A DNA stretch of 64,000 nucleotides from Trichomonas vaginalis G3 (lineage: Eukaryota > Parabasalia > Trichomonadida > Trichomonadidae): assembly GCF_026262505.1 (NCBI RefSeq), contig NC_067203.1:558001-622000 (forward strand), written 5' to 3'. This document shows positions 17,945 through 26,227 of the stretch, one piece after another. The notes beneath the pieces were generated by a model. That model made no database searches. It saw only the letters and a program-made list of their open reading frames with translations, and was not told the origin of the DNA. Every line of letters begins with the position of its first letter. Position 1 is the first letter of the stretch. The position numbers were made by a program, and so were the translations under genes.

Positions 17945-18271
17945 TCACTTACAAAAGTATTGCAACTCTTCCCATTGCTGTGCTTCACACAATAGTTCAT
18001 ATTCTTCAGTATCGCTGCTGTCGCTCCAATCGTCAGAGTCAAAGTCACTGTCAAAATAAATGTTAGTAAGTTTTGACAAAGCTAATGAAACACGTTTACC
18101 GTTTGTATCGTATGCTTGTATAAACTTTCCATTCTTCATTCCTTCATAAACGCTCAAACTAACTTTACCCTTTCTCCCTCGTATCTGATAGAATGTATTT
18201 TCACGAGGAACGAAGAACAAATTCTTGAACTCATGACCGTTGTAGTTTGTTATCTCAATAGTTTTCGTCAT
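17945..18271 (-). CDS. TIR-encoded acidic protein, left copy
   Basis: 108 aa from ATG 18271 (MTKTIEITNYNGHEFKNLFF). The N-terminal two thirds look like a small beta-rich domain (NTFYQIRGRKGKVSLSVYEG, NGKRVSLALSKLTNIYF). The C-terminus is strongly acidic (FDSDFDSDDWSDSSDTEEYE). An identical copy is encoded in the right TIR (40142-40468). Carriage in both repeats means two doses per element and homogenisation by terminal recombination. No family recognised; a small domain plus acidic tail suggests binding to a basic partner or DNA mimicry, which is speculation. TTTTTATTTGGATGTAA precedes the ATG. Confidence 0.65.
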   Translation of the reverse strand: MTKTIEITNYNGHEFKNLFFVPRENTFYQIRGRKGKVSLSVYEGMKNGKFIQAYDTNGKRVSLALSKLTNIYFDSDFDSDDWSDSSDTEEYELLCEAQQWEELQYFCK

Positions 18272-18372
18272 TTACATCCAAATAAAAATTTTCAGTAAAT
18301 ATAAAAATAAACTTAAAAATTAATGATATCACCACCCTCACACGTATGAAAACATAGCGCAAAAATAAATTT

Positions 18373-18420
18373 AGGTGAAGTGGTGAAATCTCACCTCTTT
18401 TTTCACCTCTTTTTTCACCT
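18373..18420. repeat. GGTGA palindrome, copy 1 (in left TIR)
   Basis: AGGTGAAGTGGTGAAATCTC followed by several TTTTTTCACCTC units. One of seven related palindromes in element B that lie at gene ends. Confidence 0.7.
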
Positions 18421-18427
18421 CATGAAT

Positions 18428-18943
18428 TCATTGCTTTATAACTCTCTTCCTTGGTTTCTTTTTAGTTGCTTTCTTCACGTCTGTCTCCAACTTGACTGTC
18501 TTTCTTCTTCGTCCGTAATGATACCAGTTACTTCCACCAGTCAATGGGTCAAATGGTCTTTCGTAAGGGTTTCCATACATTCCATAGGGACCATACGGAA
18601 GAACTACTGGTGGAGGAAGAGTTCCATCGACTCTATTTAAATGCATTGTTTCACCTTTCATCTGGTCATTAAAGTCTTTTGCATGTTTTGCAAACTCATC
18701 GTCCTTTCCTAAAGCATTTTCTGACTCAGTCGCAACCAAATTGGATGCTTTATTTATGAGCCCTATTTTATTTAATCTTAACTTCTTTGCAACCCAGCCT
18801 CCAATCTTCCCTTTATTTGCATCTAATGTCTTCGAAACCCTTCCTCCACTCATTTTATTTACTGCGTCATAAGCTCCAAGTGCTTTTGCTCCAAATGCTA
18901 ATGCTTTTGTTCCCATTGCGCCTAAAGCTGCCCAAGCTACCAT
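18428..18943 (-). CDS. Gly/Ala-rich amphipathic protein with basic tail, element B
   Basis: 171 aa from ATG 18943 (MVAWAALGAMGTKALAFGAK). Residues 1-45 are Gly/Ala-rich and amphipathic. The middle is charged and helical. A Pro/Gly/Tyr segment (YGPYGMYGNPYERPFDPLTG) leads to a basic C-terminus (KKATKKKPRKRVIKQ). Its N-terminus resembles the A protein at 491. Amphipathic plus basic tail is the architecture of small internal virion proteins, offered only as an analogy. The ATG follows the stop of 18944-19168 directly (TAAATG). Confidence 0.55.
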   Translation of the reverse strand: MVAWAALGAMGTKALAFGAKALGAYDAVNKMSGGRVSKTLDANKGKIGGWVAKKLRLNKIGLINKASNLVATESENALGKDDEFAKHAKDFNDQMKGETMHLNRVDGTLPPPVVLPYGPYGMYGNPYERPFDPLTGGSNWYHYGRRRKTVKLETDVKKATKKKPRKRVIKQ

Positions 18944-19168
18944 TTACACCATATTAAAATCATCTCTCTTCAATATTATCTCATAAAAGTTCTCTTTACT
19001 GGAGAAAGTCAATGAAACATAAACATTCTCACATGCTTCGCCCTCACCGCTTTGCGGTCTATCTAACTTATTTCTTATATCATCTATTCTCAATAAAATG
19101 TCTGAACAATTGCTAACATCTTCTACAACAGTTATTTCATCATGAATGACCTTCAAGAACAAGCTCAT
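18944..19168 (-). CDS. Small hypothetical protein, element B
   Basis: 74 aa from ATG 19168 (MSLFLKVIHDEITVVEDVSN). Beta-rich (NVYVSLTFSSKENFYEIILK). It begins right at the stop of the upstream gene (TAAATG) and ends right at the ATG of the next. Such zero-gap packing suggests compact, perhaps polycistronic, expression. No family recognised. Confidence 0.5.
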   Translation of the reverse strand: MSLFLKVIHDEITVVEDVSNCSDILLRIDDIRNKLDRPQSGEGEACENVYVSLTFSSKENFYEIILKRDDFNMV

Positions 19169-20050
19169 TTAATATGCTATTAAAATCATCTCAATAATGA
19201 GTCCATCCTTTCCATCTTTAGGTAGCACAACATCTTTCATTGAAGAAGGTTCGACAAGTCTTATGTTAAACTTACTGACAAAGTTTGTTATACTATAATG
19301 CTTCGGCGGCGAATACATATAGTTTGAAAGACATAATATAGATTCTTCAGCAAATTCACTTATACTGGATTTTATAACAATGTTCTCACGAGACCAAATA
19401 CCACCAATTGACAATCTTGTAAGCAATCCTGCTGAACCTTCTACTGTAAACATCGATGGTAACATTCCACGAAGGTCATCTATTGACATCGTTGAGTCAC
19501 TGAATTTAAATATTTTCTTAAAGCAATCGTCATTATCTAACCATGCAATAGCTTTGAAGTTTTCATTCGAATATACATCTGCTTCATTAAATGTAAAACC
19601 TGACTTCTTTGCAGAGACGACTTTAAAATCTATTGAGTTTGTTTCAAAATTATATGCTATGCTAACTTCTGAAGGTAATGGATGCCCTTCCGCAGTCAGT
19701 TGTTCTCTCACTACCGTTTGAAGCTTTGTGTTAAAAACTTTCATGTCATCTCCTGTGTCTAGGTTCACATACACAGCAATGGGAAAACTATCTTGCTTCT
19801 TTGTTTCATCATTATACCTCAAAACATTAAAGTTCTTCAATAATATTGTCCTTCCTGCTGGAATACTTCTAACTTGTCTTATTTCAATAGCTTTCTCACC
19901 TCCTACATACTCTACCCAGTGTCTTGGATATTCATAAGTATACTGACTTTCTTGAATTTTGGTTGGTTTCATCATAACATGTTCATAGTATATCTTTATA
20001 CTCTTGTCAGTTAGACTCGGTGCTATGTTCTGAATATTTCTGACTTGCAT
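19169..20050 (-). CDS. Beta-rich element protein, paralog of 35960-36813
   Basis: 293 aa from ATG 20050 (MQVRNIQNIAPSLTDKSIKI). It shares layout and motifs with 35960-36813: YEYPRHWVEYVGGEKAIEIR corresponds to FKFPTDWIVNINEEKYIGIT, and the C-terminal LPKDGKDGLIIE to LPPDGKDCLYIE. Two paralogs of ~285-293 aa in one element suggest two related structural proteins. A virion role is plausible from the beta-rich, low-charge composition but is not demonstrated. It is divergent from the ATPase gene across 16 bp. Confidence 0.55.
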   Translation of the reverse strand: MQVRNIQNIAPSLTDKSIKIYYEHVMMKPTKIQESQYTYEYPRHWVEYVGGEKAIEIRQVRSIPAGRTILLKNFNVLRYNDETKKQDSFPIAVYVNLDTGDDMKVFNTKLQTVVREQLTAEGHPLPSEVSIAYNFETNSIDFKVVSAKKSGFTFNEADVYSNENFKAIAWLDNDDCFKKIFKFSDSTMSIDDLRGMLPSMFTVEGSAGLLTRLSIGGIWSRENIVIKSSISEFAEESILCLSNYMYSPPKHYSITNFVSKFNIRLVEPSSMKDVVLPKDGKDGLIIEMILIAY

Positions 20051-20066
20051 TTTTAATGGAGATAAA

Positions 20067-20950
20067 ATGAAGCATTTAATACATGACGTAGATGAAGACA
20101 TGAATGAAACTACAGACAAACTTAACTCTTCTCTCATTCTTCCTTTCAGCAAAGATTATGAATTCTGTTCAAATGGTGTGTATTTCTATTGTGGAAAGAT
20201 GGGTTCAGGTAAGACATTTAATCATTCGTCATATACTCATAACAGAGCGTTTAGGAAATGACTCATATTATGACCAAATCATTATATCAGCAACTTCAGA
20301 CTCTATGGACTCAACAGCGAAAACATTTATGTCAAAAGTTCAAGCCTCTGTCGTTAAAGTTCCAGACAGTGAACTCATTGAATTTCTTCAACGTTACGTT
20401 CGACGTAAGAGGAAATATTATGCCATCGTTGAATTTATACAGTCAGGAATGCAAAAGACTTCAGAAGAGATGGAAAGAATTATTGACAAACACCACTTAC
20501 GTCAGTACTCAGGAGTTTACGATATGAAACGACTTACAAACTACATTCTGTCAAAACTTTCAAAATACCCCTTCAAAAAGTATCCTTCAAACACTCTGCT
20601 CGTTTGCGACGACTTCGCCGGAAAAGGTTTAGTGTCAAAGCCTGACTCACCATTAGCTAACATCATTACTAAAGTCAGACATTACCATTAACTGTAGCAA
20701 TACTTATGCAAACATGGCGTTTTCTTGCTTTAAACATAAAACGTCTCATAACTGACTTCGTTATCTTTCAAGGTTTCTCACGTATGACATTGAACTCATT
20801 TGGAAACAGTCAGGTATAACATTACCTTTTGAAGAAATTTGGGAAGCATATAAGTCTCTCATCTCTCCTCGTTCATACCTTGAGATTCATATCATGACTA
20901 ATACCATTAAAGTCAAAAATATTCCATGGGAACGACCAACATTGTTTTAA
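20067..20950 (+). pseudogene. ATP: Packaging ATPase of element B, frameshifted
   Basis: ATG 20067 starts MKHLIHDVDEDMNETTDKLN and reaches Walker A YFYCGKMGSGKTF before a shift at about 20230. The next frame holds DQIIISATSDSMDSTAKTFM and Walker B NTLLVCDDF and stops at about 20690. Remaining coding in further frames runs to PWERPTLF and TAA at 20948-20950. Motifs and order match the intact A ATPase (7791-8666), including the helix before Walker B. At least two, probably three, frameshifts make it non-functional as written. Confidence 0.8.
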
Positions 20951-21348
20951 AGTTTAACCTTCAATTGACTGATGGTAAACAAATTCCATGCATCTCTGTC
21001 GCCATTTCTGTTAATATTTTTGCTGTCATTCATATCATCCACTTCCCCATCCGTTAGCTTTTGAGGATATGTGTTAGAATAGCTGTTCTTAAATGAAGGC
21101 TTTTCACCTTTGAGAGCATAAACTCTATAACTTTCTGCATACTTTATGTTTGAACCTCCTGAGCCATCATTGACATAAATTTTTATAGGCTTCCACCCTT
21201 TGTTCATATTCCTGCTTCTTCCCTTAGCTCTTTTGTTCAGTAGTTCTACATCTTTATACACAGCTCCTGTCTCAGTGAATTCAACAATATTTTCATTCGT
21301 TAGCTTTACATTCAAACCCTTGTCGAGTATATTGTTCATTTCATACAT
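20947..21348 (-). CDS. Hypothetical protein, element B
   Basis: 133 aa from ATG 21348 (MYEMNNILDKGLNVKLTNEN). The frame is open farther upstream, but ATG 21348 is preceded by the promoter-like TTCTATATGAAA / AGAATAAAAACC in the 25-bp gap to the divergent gene at 21374. Basic middle (KRAKGRSRNMNKGWKPIKIY). It overlaps the ATPase remnant by 4 bp. No family recognised. Confidence 0.5.
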   Translation of the reverse strand: MYEMNNILDKGLNVKLTNENIVEFTETGAVYKDVELLNKRAKGRSRNMNKGWKPIKIYVNDGSGGSNIKYAESYRVYALKGEKPSFKNSYSNTYPQKLTDGEVDDMNDSKNINRNGDRDAWNLFTISQLKVKL

Positions 21349-21373
21349 ATAAAAGGTTTTTATTCTATATGAA

Positions 21374-22024
21374 ATGAGAAGCAAATCCATCTTAGCTGGT
21401 GCCGTTAATGTTCCAATTGAACCAACATCAAATGTTGACTCACGAACGACAAACAATATTGTCATAAAGAACTATAGTTCGGAGTGTTTGAAAGAAAAAG
21501 AACCAGAACTTAAGTCGGGAGGGCTCAAAGAGCCCATCTTGGCGCATGGCGCCGTGAATTTAAACTCAGCTTCAAACGCTAACGCTACATCAGATGTTAA
21601 GTTAGAGTATCCACCACTGGACCAAATTCTTTCAAGAGAAGCCAACGACAACCCTTACACAAATGTTCAAACAAATCCTTCAGATAACGTAGACCATTAC
21701 CTTCTTCAGTTATACCAAACTATCTTACTCAAAGACGATAAGAAGCTTTTGACAAATCTTATAAGCAAGAACCAAATAATTCTAACAAAGGAGGACCTTG
21801 AAAATGTTATCTCACGAATAACAGGGAAACAATGTGTCATTGACTATCTCGACCCTGAAATCGAATGCTGTGGTCAAACGCCACCATTCATGAAAATAGG
21901 TAACATCCGCATCATTGAAACACCAGGAACTACAGGAGTTGAGTTTAAGTATAAATATTCGAACGAGTATACAAAACTTTCAACAGAATATAAACTTTGC
22001 TTGAAATATGTTTTAGTAAATTAA
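21374..22024 (+). CDS. Conserved element protein with CCG motif, element B
   Basis: 216 aa from ATG 21374 (MRSKSILAGAVNVPIEPTSN). Homolog of 11693-12271 in element A: both have a variable N-terminus, a helical middle and a C-terminal ECCG/SCCG motif. A GC-rich double hairpin (21521-21553) lies inside the N-terminal half and is translated in frame as SGGLKEPILAHGAVN. A second copy lies directly after the stop. The variable N-terminus evidently tolerates such insertions. Function unknown. Confidence 0.6.
   Translation: MRSKSILAGAVNVPIEPTSNVDSRTTNNIVIKNYSSECLKEKEPELKSGGLKEPILAHGAVNLNSASNANATSDVKLEYPPLDQILSREANDNPYTNVQTNPSDNVDHYLLQLYQTILLKDDKKLLTNLISKNQIILTKEDLENVISRITGKQCVIDYLDPEIECCGQTPPFMKIGNIRIIETPGTTGVEFKYKYSNEYTKLSTEYKLCLKYVLVN
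21521..21553. repeat. Triloop double hairpin, inside coding sequence
   Basis: GGGCTC-AAA-GAGCCC (21521-21535) then ATCTT then GGCGC-ATG-GCGCC (21541-21553). Stems are the same as at 22036-22068 while the loops differ. Confidence 0.85.
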
Positions 22025-22035
22025 AGCAGTCAGGA

Positions 22036-22068
22036 GGGCTCTTTGAGCCCATCTTGGCGCTTTGCGCC
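22036..22068. repeat. Triloop double hairpin, after a stop codon
   Basis: GGGCTC-TTT-GAGCCC (22036-22050), ATCTT, GGCGC-TTT-GCGCC (22056-22068). It lies 12 bp after the stop of 21374-22024. Same stems and spacer as the copy at 21521-21553. Confidence 0.85.
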
Positions 22069-22084
22069 GTTAGTCAAAAAAATT

Positions 22085-22357
22085 TCAAGTTAGCAATTTG
22101 TAATATCTATTCAAAACTTCTTCAACAGTATCGAACTCATCTTCATAATGCAAACCTAATCTTATTGACTTGGTGCAGTTTTCACTAACACAATATAGCG
22201 CTTTGCGCTCGGCGCCTTTGACGCCTTTTTCTGTTCTCTTGACTGACATAACTAACTCATTTGTTTCATCAAACAGCAACAACCAAAGTTCATGACCTAA
22301 TACATAACATTCATACTTTATATTTTTAGCTCTGAGTTCTCTTGTAAGCTGTTGCAT
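22085..22357 (-). CDS. Small hypothetical protein, element B
   Basis: 90 aa from ATG 22357 (MQQLTRELRAKNIKYECYVL). Compact alpha/beta character (GHELWLLLFDETNELVMSVK). The middle (TEKGVKGAERKALYCVSE) is encoded by a hairpin-bearing GC-rich stretch (22197-22225), so part of the protein may derive from a hairpin insertion. The ATG sits at a TAAATG that probably also ends the upstream mCP gene. Confidence 0.5.
   Translation of the reverse strand: MQQLTRELRAKNIKYECYVLGHELWLLLFDETNELVMSVKRTEKGVKGAERKALYCVSENCTKSIRLGLHYEDEFDTVEEVLNRYYKLLT
22197..22225. repeat. Degenerate triloop double hairpin in coding sequence
   Basis: AGCGC-TTT-GCGCT (22197-22209) followed by GGCGCCTTTGACGCC (22211-22225), an imperfect second hairpin. 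Confidence 0.65.
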
Positions 22358-23089
22358 TTAATATTTTCTAAAAAGTCTACTTCAACAGTCATTCGCACTG
22401 GTGCCTTCAGTTCTACAGGCTCTCCTTGAAAGTCAACTAGTCTGAATTGCATGTCTTTCAAATTATGAGGACTAATGCGAACCCATTTACCTAAATGAGT
22501 TGCTATGACAGGAACGTTTGGAATGAACATTGAATTTACTTCATAACAGAAGGATTTATATTCTACTGAACCTTTACTATTAACTCCTGAAATGCCTGTG
22601 ACATTAGCTATTTTAGACTCAATGTACAAACAATTGCCATAACATACGTATGGAACAGATTTCATCTCAATCGTTTTGTCAACACTTTTCAAAGGAAATG
22701 TCATATGGTATGCTCCCAAAGAAGTTGAACTCTATGACTCATTCGTGTTATCTTAACTCTTCGCATAACTGAACTTCAAAACTCCTGCAATAAGTTTAAC
22801 ATTCATTAAGTTTTCTCGTTATCCTTGTTTATTGTAGTATTTATGAGAGCATTTAACACTCCAGCTAATGTTTCCATCTTATATTCTACATTATTGTGAA
22901 ATCTTATTTCGTGCTTCTTTCCATCTATTTCAAGCTCCATGAAATCTGTTTCGTCAGTTATAACGAATGAAGCATAGTATTAAAGTCAACCATTCTGAAT
23001 GCAAGTGGCTCATTCTGTAGACCTAAGTTTGTTTGTAGTTTTACTGTCCCGTATTCGTTTGGGTCTGTACTTTGCAAATAGAACAACAT
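22318..23089 (-). pseudogene. Minor capsid (penton) protein of element B, broken
   Basis: ATG 23089 starts MLFYLQSTDPNEYGTVKLQT. Successive frames carry DFMELEIDGKKHEIRFHNNV, then NVKLIAGVLKFSYAKS, then MTFPLKSVDKTIEMKSVPYV and finally LVDFQGEPVELKAPVRMTVE. Each aligns in order with the intact A minor capsid protein (10891-11688). At least three frameshifts or stops lie at about 22980, 22805 and 22745. The current last frame runs to 22318; the original end was probably the TAA at 22358-22360 that touches the next ATG. The order and the A/B alignment make the identification firm relative to A. Confidence 0.65.
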
Positions 23090-23106
23090 TTTATTCTCAT
23101 TAAAAT

Positions 23107-26100
23107 ATGAGTATAGCTGCATATGCGTATGAAGCTGACAGAGCTAAACGTTTATATTTTGGTCAATACTCTCTCACACTTACTGACAAATATATTGTTA
23201 TCAGTGATGGAAATACCGAGAAATACATAACATGGAAGGACTATGAAAAGTTTGACCCCATTTTAACTCCATGCACTATGCCATTCATTGTAAATGGTGA
23301 AGTTGTCATGAAGAACGACACAACAGTATATATAGTCTGTTATGAAGCGTTAGAATATATGTTGAATTATAATCCCGAAAGATTTGACCCAAGCACTACG
23401 CCATGTACAATGCCTTTTATTAAGGATGGTGAAATCGTAAGAGTTCCGAATTCAACGGTTTACACAGCTGTTCAAAACAGTTTACAAAACATTTTAGCGA
23501 ATATCTTTAATTCAGAAACTACAGAAATAAAATTACCATATATAACAGATGCTAAAGAAATTAAATCAAAAACGACAACATTATTTACGTCACTTAATGA
23601 TTTAATGACTTATATCATTAATATTCCTGCACCAACTACAGCATTTGATCCAAACTCGACGGTTTGCAGTGTACCTTTCATAAAGTCGCAAACGGACTCT
23701 TTGAGTCCTGAAGGTCTTTCAGACCGAAGCGACCAGGGCGAAGCCCATGACAGTTCATTAATTACTTTAAGGGATTCAACAGTTAATGAATCATTAAAGG
23801 CGTCATTAATGAAAATCATTGATTTTAATTCATTCACGAATACATATAATTCATTCATTAATGTTTCATATGCTTCTAAAGAAGGTGAGCCAAAAACTAT
23901 CGATAAAGCGGTGTATGAAATAAAAGCATCAACGACGAAATTGAATTCGTTAACTTTTGACGGTGATAGTTTCGTTAATGACATAACATCGGGGAAAACA
24001 ATTTTAACGAAAGAATATTTAAAATCTCATGTTAGTGAGTTCGTTGAAATTGAAAAAGAAGGTGGAATTAAGTTCGATCCACTGAATTTCATTTTCAGCT
24101 TAGCGAATGCGGGTGTTAGTTTCGCTGAATGGACAACTATACAGAGTGAAATAAATGCAATATGGACGTTTTTGGGGTCAAAAGCGGGAATGGGTGAGCT
24201 TGTAAATGCTGCAAGAACATTAGGTGAAACAGGAAATTTTGTAGATGGTTTTAAAAGACTTGTTTCAAATGTTTTAACAAACACAAAGAAATTATTTAGA
24301 TATACCATACATAACGGACGGATTTTCGAACAGGTAGCAACAAACCCTCCGGTTATGGCTGCGTTGATGATGGTTAGAGATATAAAACCACGTAACGACG
24401 GGAACGAAGAACATGAACAACAGAGCCCAACGGGCTCAGAGCCACATAGTGGCGAGGATACTGGTCGGGTTATTCAAGACATTAAAAACGTGTATCCTGA
24501 AGTTATTGATTTATTTAGAGGAGTTAATGATTCAATTTCAAAACATTCTATAACCCTCGATGAAGAGAATAAATTAACAGATTATATATTCGTCATTATT
24601 GCAGAATTAATGAAGAGAATAAATGAAAAAGGAATTGGTGATATCATTAATGTCAGCGATGTAATGATGAAAAGAAATTTTGACTCATTATTTACAAAAC
24701 CGAAAACAGAATATAGTCTTTATGACGTAATTACCGAATTAATGAAAAAGATTAATGATAATAAGAGTTCTGGCGGAAGAGTTGAATTAGAAGTGAATGA
24801 TGTTAATGAGAAATTAGCCGAAAAAGCAAACAAAAATGAGCTTTTAGCTCTGAGTGATAAAGTCAAGAACCACGTTCATTATATAACTTCAGACGAACAG
24901 ATTATAACGGACTACCATGGATATTTAACACGAAGTGATGAAGTGAAGACGGAAGACCCCAATGAAAGAAGATATAAATACATTCGTGCTAAAGGTTATG
25001 ACATAAGCTGTACTGTACAGTATGACACGGGTAAAGCACCAGAAGCATTTAGTTATAACGATGAAATTTATGCCTCTACTTTCTCTGTTAAAGGTGTATT
25101 AGTTGAACCAAGATTTACTTTGAGAGTTAAGTCAAAAATAACGTTTGAAGATGCTATTAAAAGTAAAGCTGACAAAGTTGAACTCGAAGCAATGAACAAA
25201 GTTTTGAAATCTCATAAACACAACATCTCCGATATAAATGAACTTCAAGCTACATTAGACAGTAAAGCCGACAAGAACCATACACATAAATCCTTCACTA
25301 CTGTTAGAGCAGACGACATAATATTGAACTATACCCTTGGTTCAAGTGCACCATTAGAAAATCCAAGTACAAGCGTAAAAGATACACTAAACTCCTTAAA
25401 TAGTAAATGTATGAACATTGAAGGTCATGCCAGAAACTTTGAAACCCATGAACTACCAGCAATGTTAGAGAAGAAAGCAGACAAGAACCATACACATACA
25501 AGTTTTACAACTGTTGCTATAGAAAGTATTGAAGGAACGGTTGAAGAACCTGATGGGGATGTATTATATTGTAAACCTCCTAACTTTCCACAAGGTTTAA
25601 CATCGGAGGAAAACATAACGACGATGAGAAACATTAGATGTAAAGATGTTTATGTCATGAAGGATGAACATAATATTAAATTCACTGCTCAAGATTTATA
25701 TGACAAGAAGGCTGACAAAACAGAGCTTCAAACATTAAAGACTGAAATACTTCAAACATTATATCCTGCAGGCTCTATTTATACGTCAATGAACTCAATA
25801 AATCCAGCAACAGTTCTGGGTTTCGGTACGTGGGAGCAGATTGTAGATAAATTCTTATACTGTGCGAACTCTTCAAAGCAAACAGGTGGTTCGAAGAAAA
25901 TTACTGAAGCAAACCTTCCACCGCACACTCATACAGGAACTACAAACACAACAGGTAGTCATTCACATTCAATAACAAAAAGAGGTTATACAAATCTTGC
26001 AGCAGGTTCGGATAGACAGGGAATGCATAGATATGATATTTCAAGTGACCCAGTAGATTCAAGCGCAGGTATTTTCTGTGGAACCGCAGGAAATCATTCA

Positions 26101-26187
26101 CACACTTTCACAACAAATCCAACAGGCTCGGGTGAAGATTATATGCCACCATTTGTGACTGTATTTGCATGGTACCGCGTTCAATGA
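23107..26187 (+). CDS. Phage-tail-collar-like fibre protein of element B
   Basis: 1026 aa from ATG 23107 with TCATTAAA before the start. N-terminal repeats of about 45 residues (FDPxxTPCTMPFI, then TVYxxxxxxL) occur at residues ~52, ~96 and ~179. The middle is Lys/Asp-rich with KADKNHTH(K/T)SFTT repeats. The C-terminal ~140 residues are YPAGSIYTSMNSINPATVLG, then GFGTWEQIVDKFLYC, GGSKKI, and His-x-His pairs (HTHTGTT, SHSHSIT, NHSHTFT) ending PPFVTVFAWYRVQ. That is the signature of phage T4 gp10/gp12-type collar and receptor-binding fibre tips, where HxH pairs bind metal. Two hairpin repeats sit in frame (23694-23746, 24423-24453). In context it would be a virion attachment fibre; the host ligand is unknown. 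Confidence 0.8.
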   Translation: MSIAAYAYEADRAKRLYFGQYSLTLTDKYIVISDGNTEKYITWKDYEKFDPILTPCTMPFIVNGEVVMKNDTTVYIVCYEALEYMLNYNPERFDPSTTPCTMPFIKDGEIVRVPNSTVYTAVQNSLQNILANIFNSETTEIKLPYITDAKEIKSKTTTLFTSLNDLMTYIINIPAPTTAFDPNSTVCSVPFIKSQTDSLSPEGLSDRSDQGEAHDSSLITLRDSTVNESLKASLMKIIDFNSFTNTYNSFINVSYASKEGEPKTIDKAVYEIKASTTKLNSLTFDGDSFVNDITSGKTILTKEYLKSHVSEFVEIEKEGGIKFDPLNFIFSLANAGVSFAEWTTIQSEINAIWTFLGSKAGMGELVNAARTLGETGNFVDGFKRLVSNVLTNTKKLFRYTIHNGRIFEQVATNPPVMAALMMVRDIKPRNDGNEEHEQQSPTGSEPHSGEDTGRVIQDIKNVYPEVIDLFRGVNDSISKHSITLDEENKLTDYIFVIIAELMKRINEKGIGDIINVSDVMMKRNFDSLFTKPKTEYSLYDVITELMKKINDNKSSGGRVELEVNDVNEKLAEKANKNELLALSDKVKNHVHYITSDEQIITDYHGYLTRSDEVKTEDPNERRYKYIRAKGYDISCTVQYDTGKAPEAFSYNDEIYASTFSVKGVLVEPRFTLRVKSKITFEDAIKSKADKVELEAMNKVLKSHKHNISDINELQATLDSKADKNHTHKSFTTVRADDIILNYTLGSSAPLENPSTSVKDTLNSLNSKCMNIEGHARNFETHELPAMLEKKADKNHTHTSFTTVAIESIEGTVEEPDGDVLYCKPPNFPQGLTSEENITTMRNIRCKDVYVMKDEHNIKFTAQDLYDKKADKTELQTLKTEILQTLYPAGSIYTSMNSINPATVLGFGTWEQIVDKFLYCANSSKQTGGSKKITEANLPPHTHTGTTNTTGSHSHSITKRGYTNLAAGSDRQGMHRYDISSDPVDSSAGIFCGTAGNHSHTFTTNPTGSGEDYMPPFVTVFAWYRVQ
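23694..23746. repeat. Triple triloop hairpin in frame in the fibre gene
   Basis: GGACTC-TTT-GAGTCC (23694-23708), GGTCT-TTC-AGACC (23713-23725) and GGGC-GAA-GCCC (23736-23746). It is translated as TDSLSPEGLSDRSDQGEAHD, exactly where the fourth N-terminal protein repeat is longer than its sister repeats. Confidence 0.85.
24423..24453. repeat. Triloop double hairpin in frame in the fibre gene
   Basis: GAGCCC-AAC-GGGCTC (24423-24437), AGA, GCCAC-ATA-GTGGC (24441-24453), translated within EQQSPTGSEPHSGEDTGR. Confidence 0.85.
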
Positions 26188-26192
26188 ACGCG
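26176..26192. repeat. Triloop hairpin over the fibre gene stop codon
   Basis: CGCGTTC-AAT-GAACGCG; the loop and right arm contain the TGA stop. It might act as an RNA end signal or be another family member. Confidence 0.65.
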
Positions 26193-26227
26193 CTTGAGCC
26201 TAGAATAAAATCTTTAACTTTACATAA

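Larger units (their letters stand above)
17764..18452. repeat. Left 689-bp inverted repeat of element B
   Basis: Reverse complement of 39961-40649, same length and with no difference noticed by eye. It contains a full 108-codon gene (17945-18271), a GGTGA palindrome (18373-18420) and a short palindrome GTACGGAGGCACTGCGTTCC (17785 onward). The inner boundary falls within the last codons of the gene 18428-18943. Confidence 0.9.
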
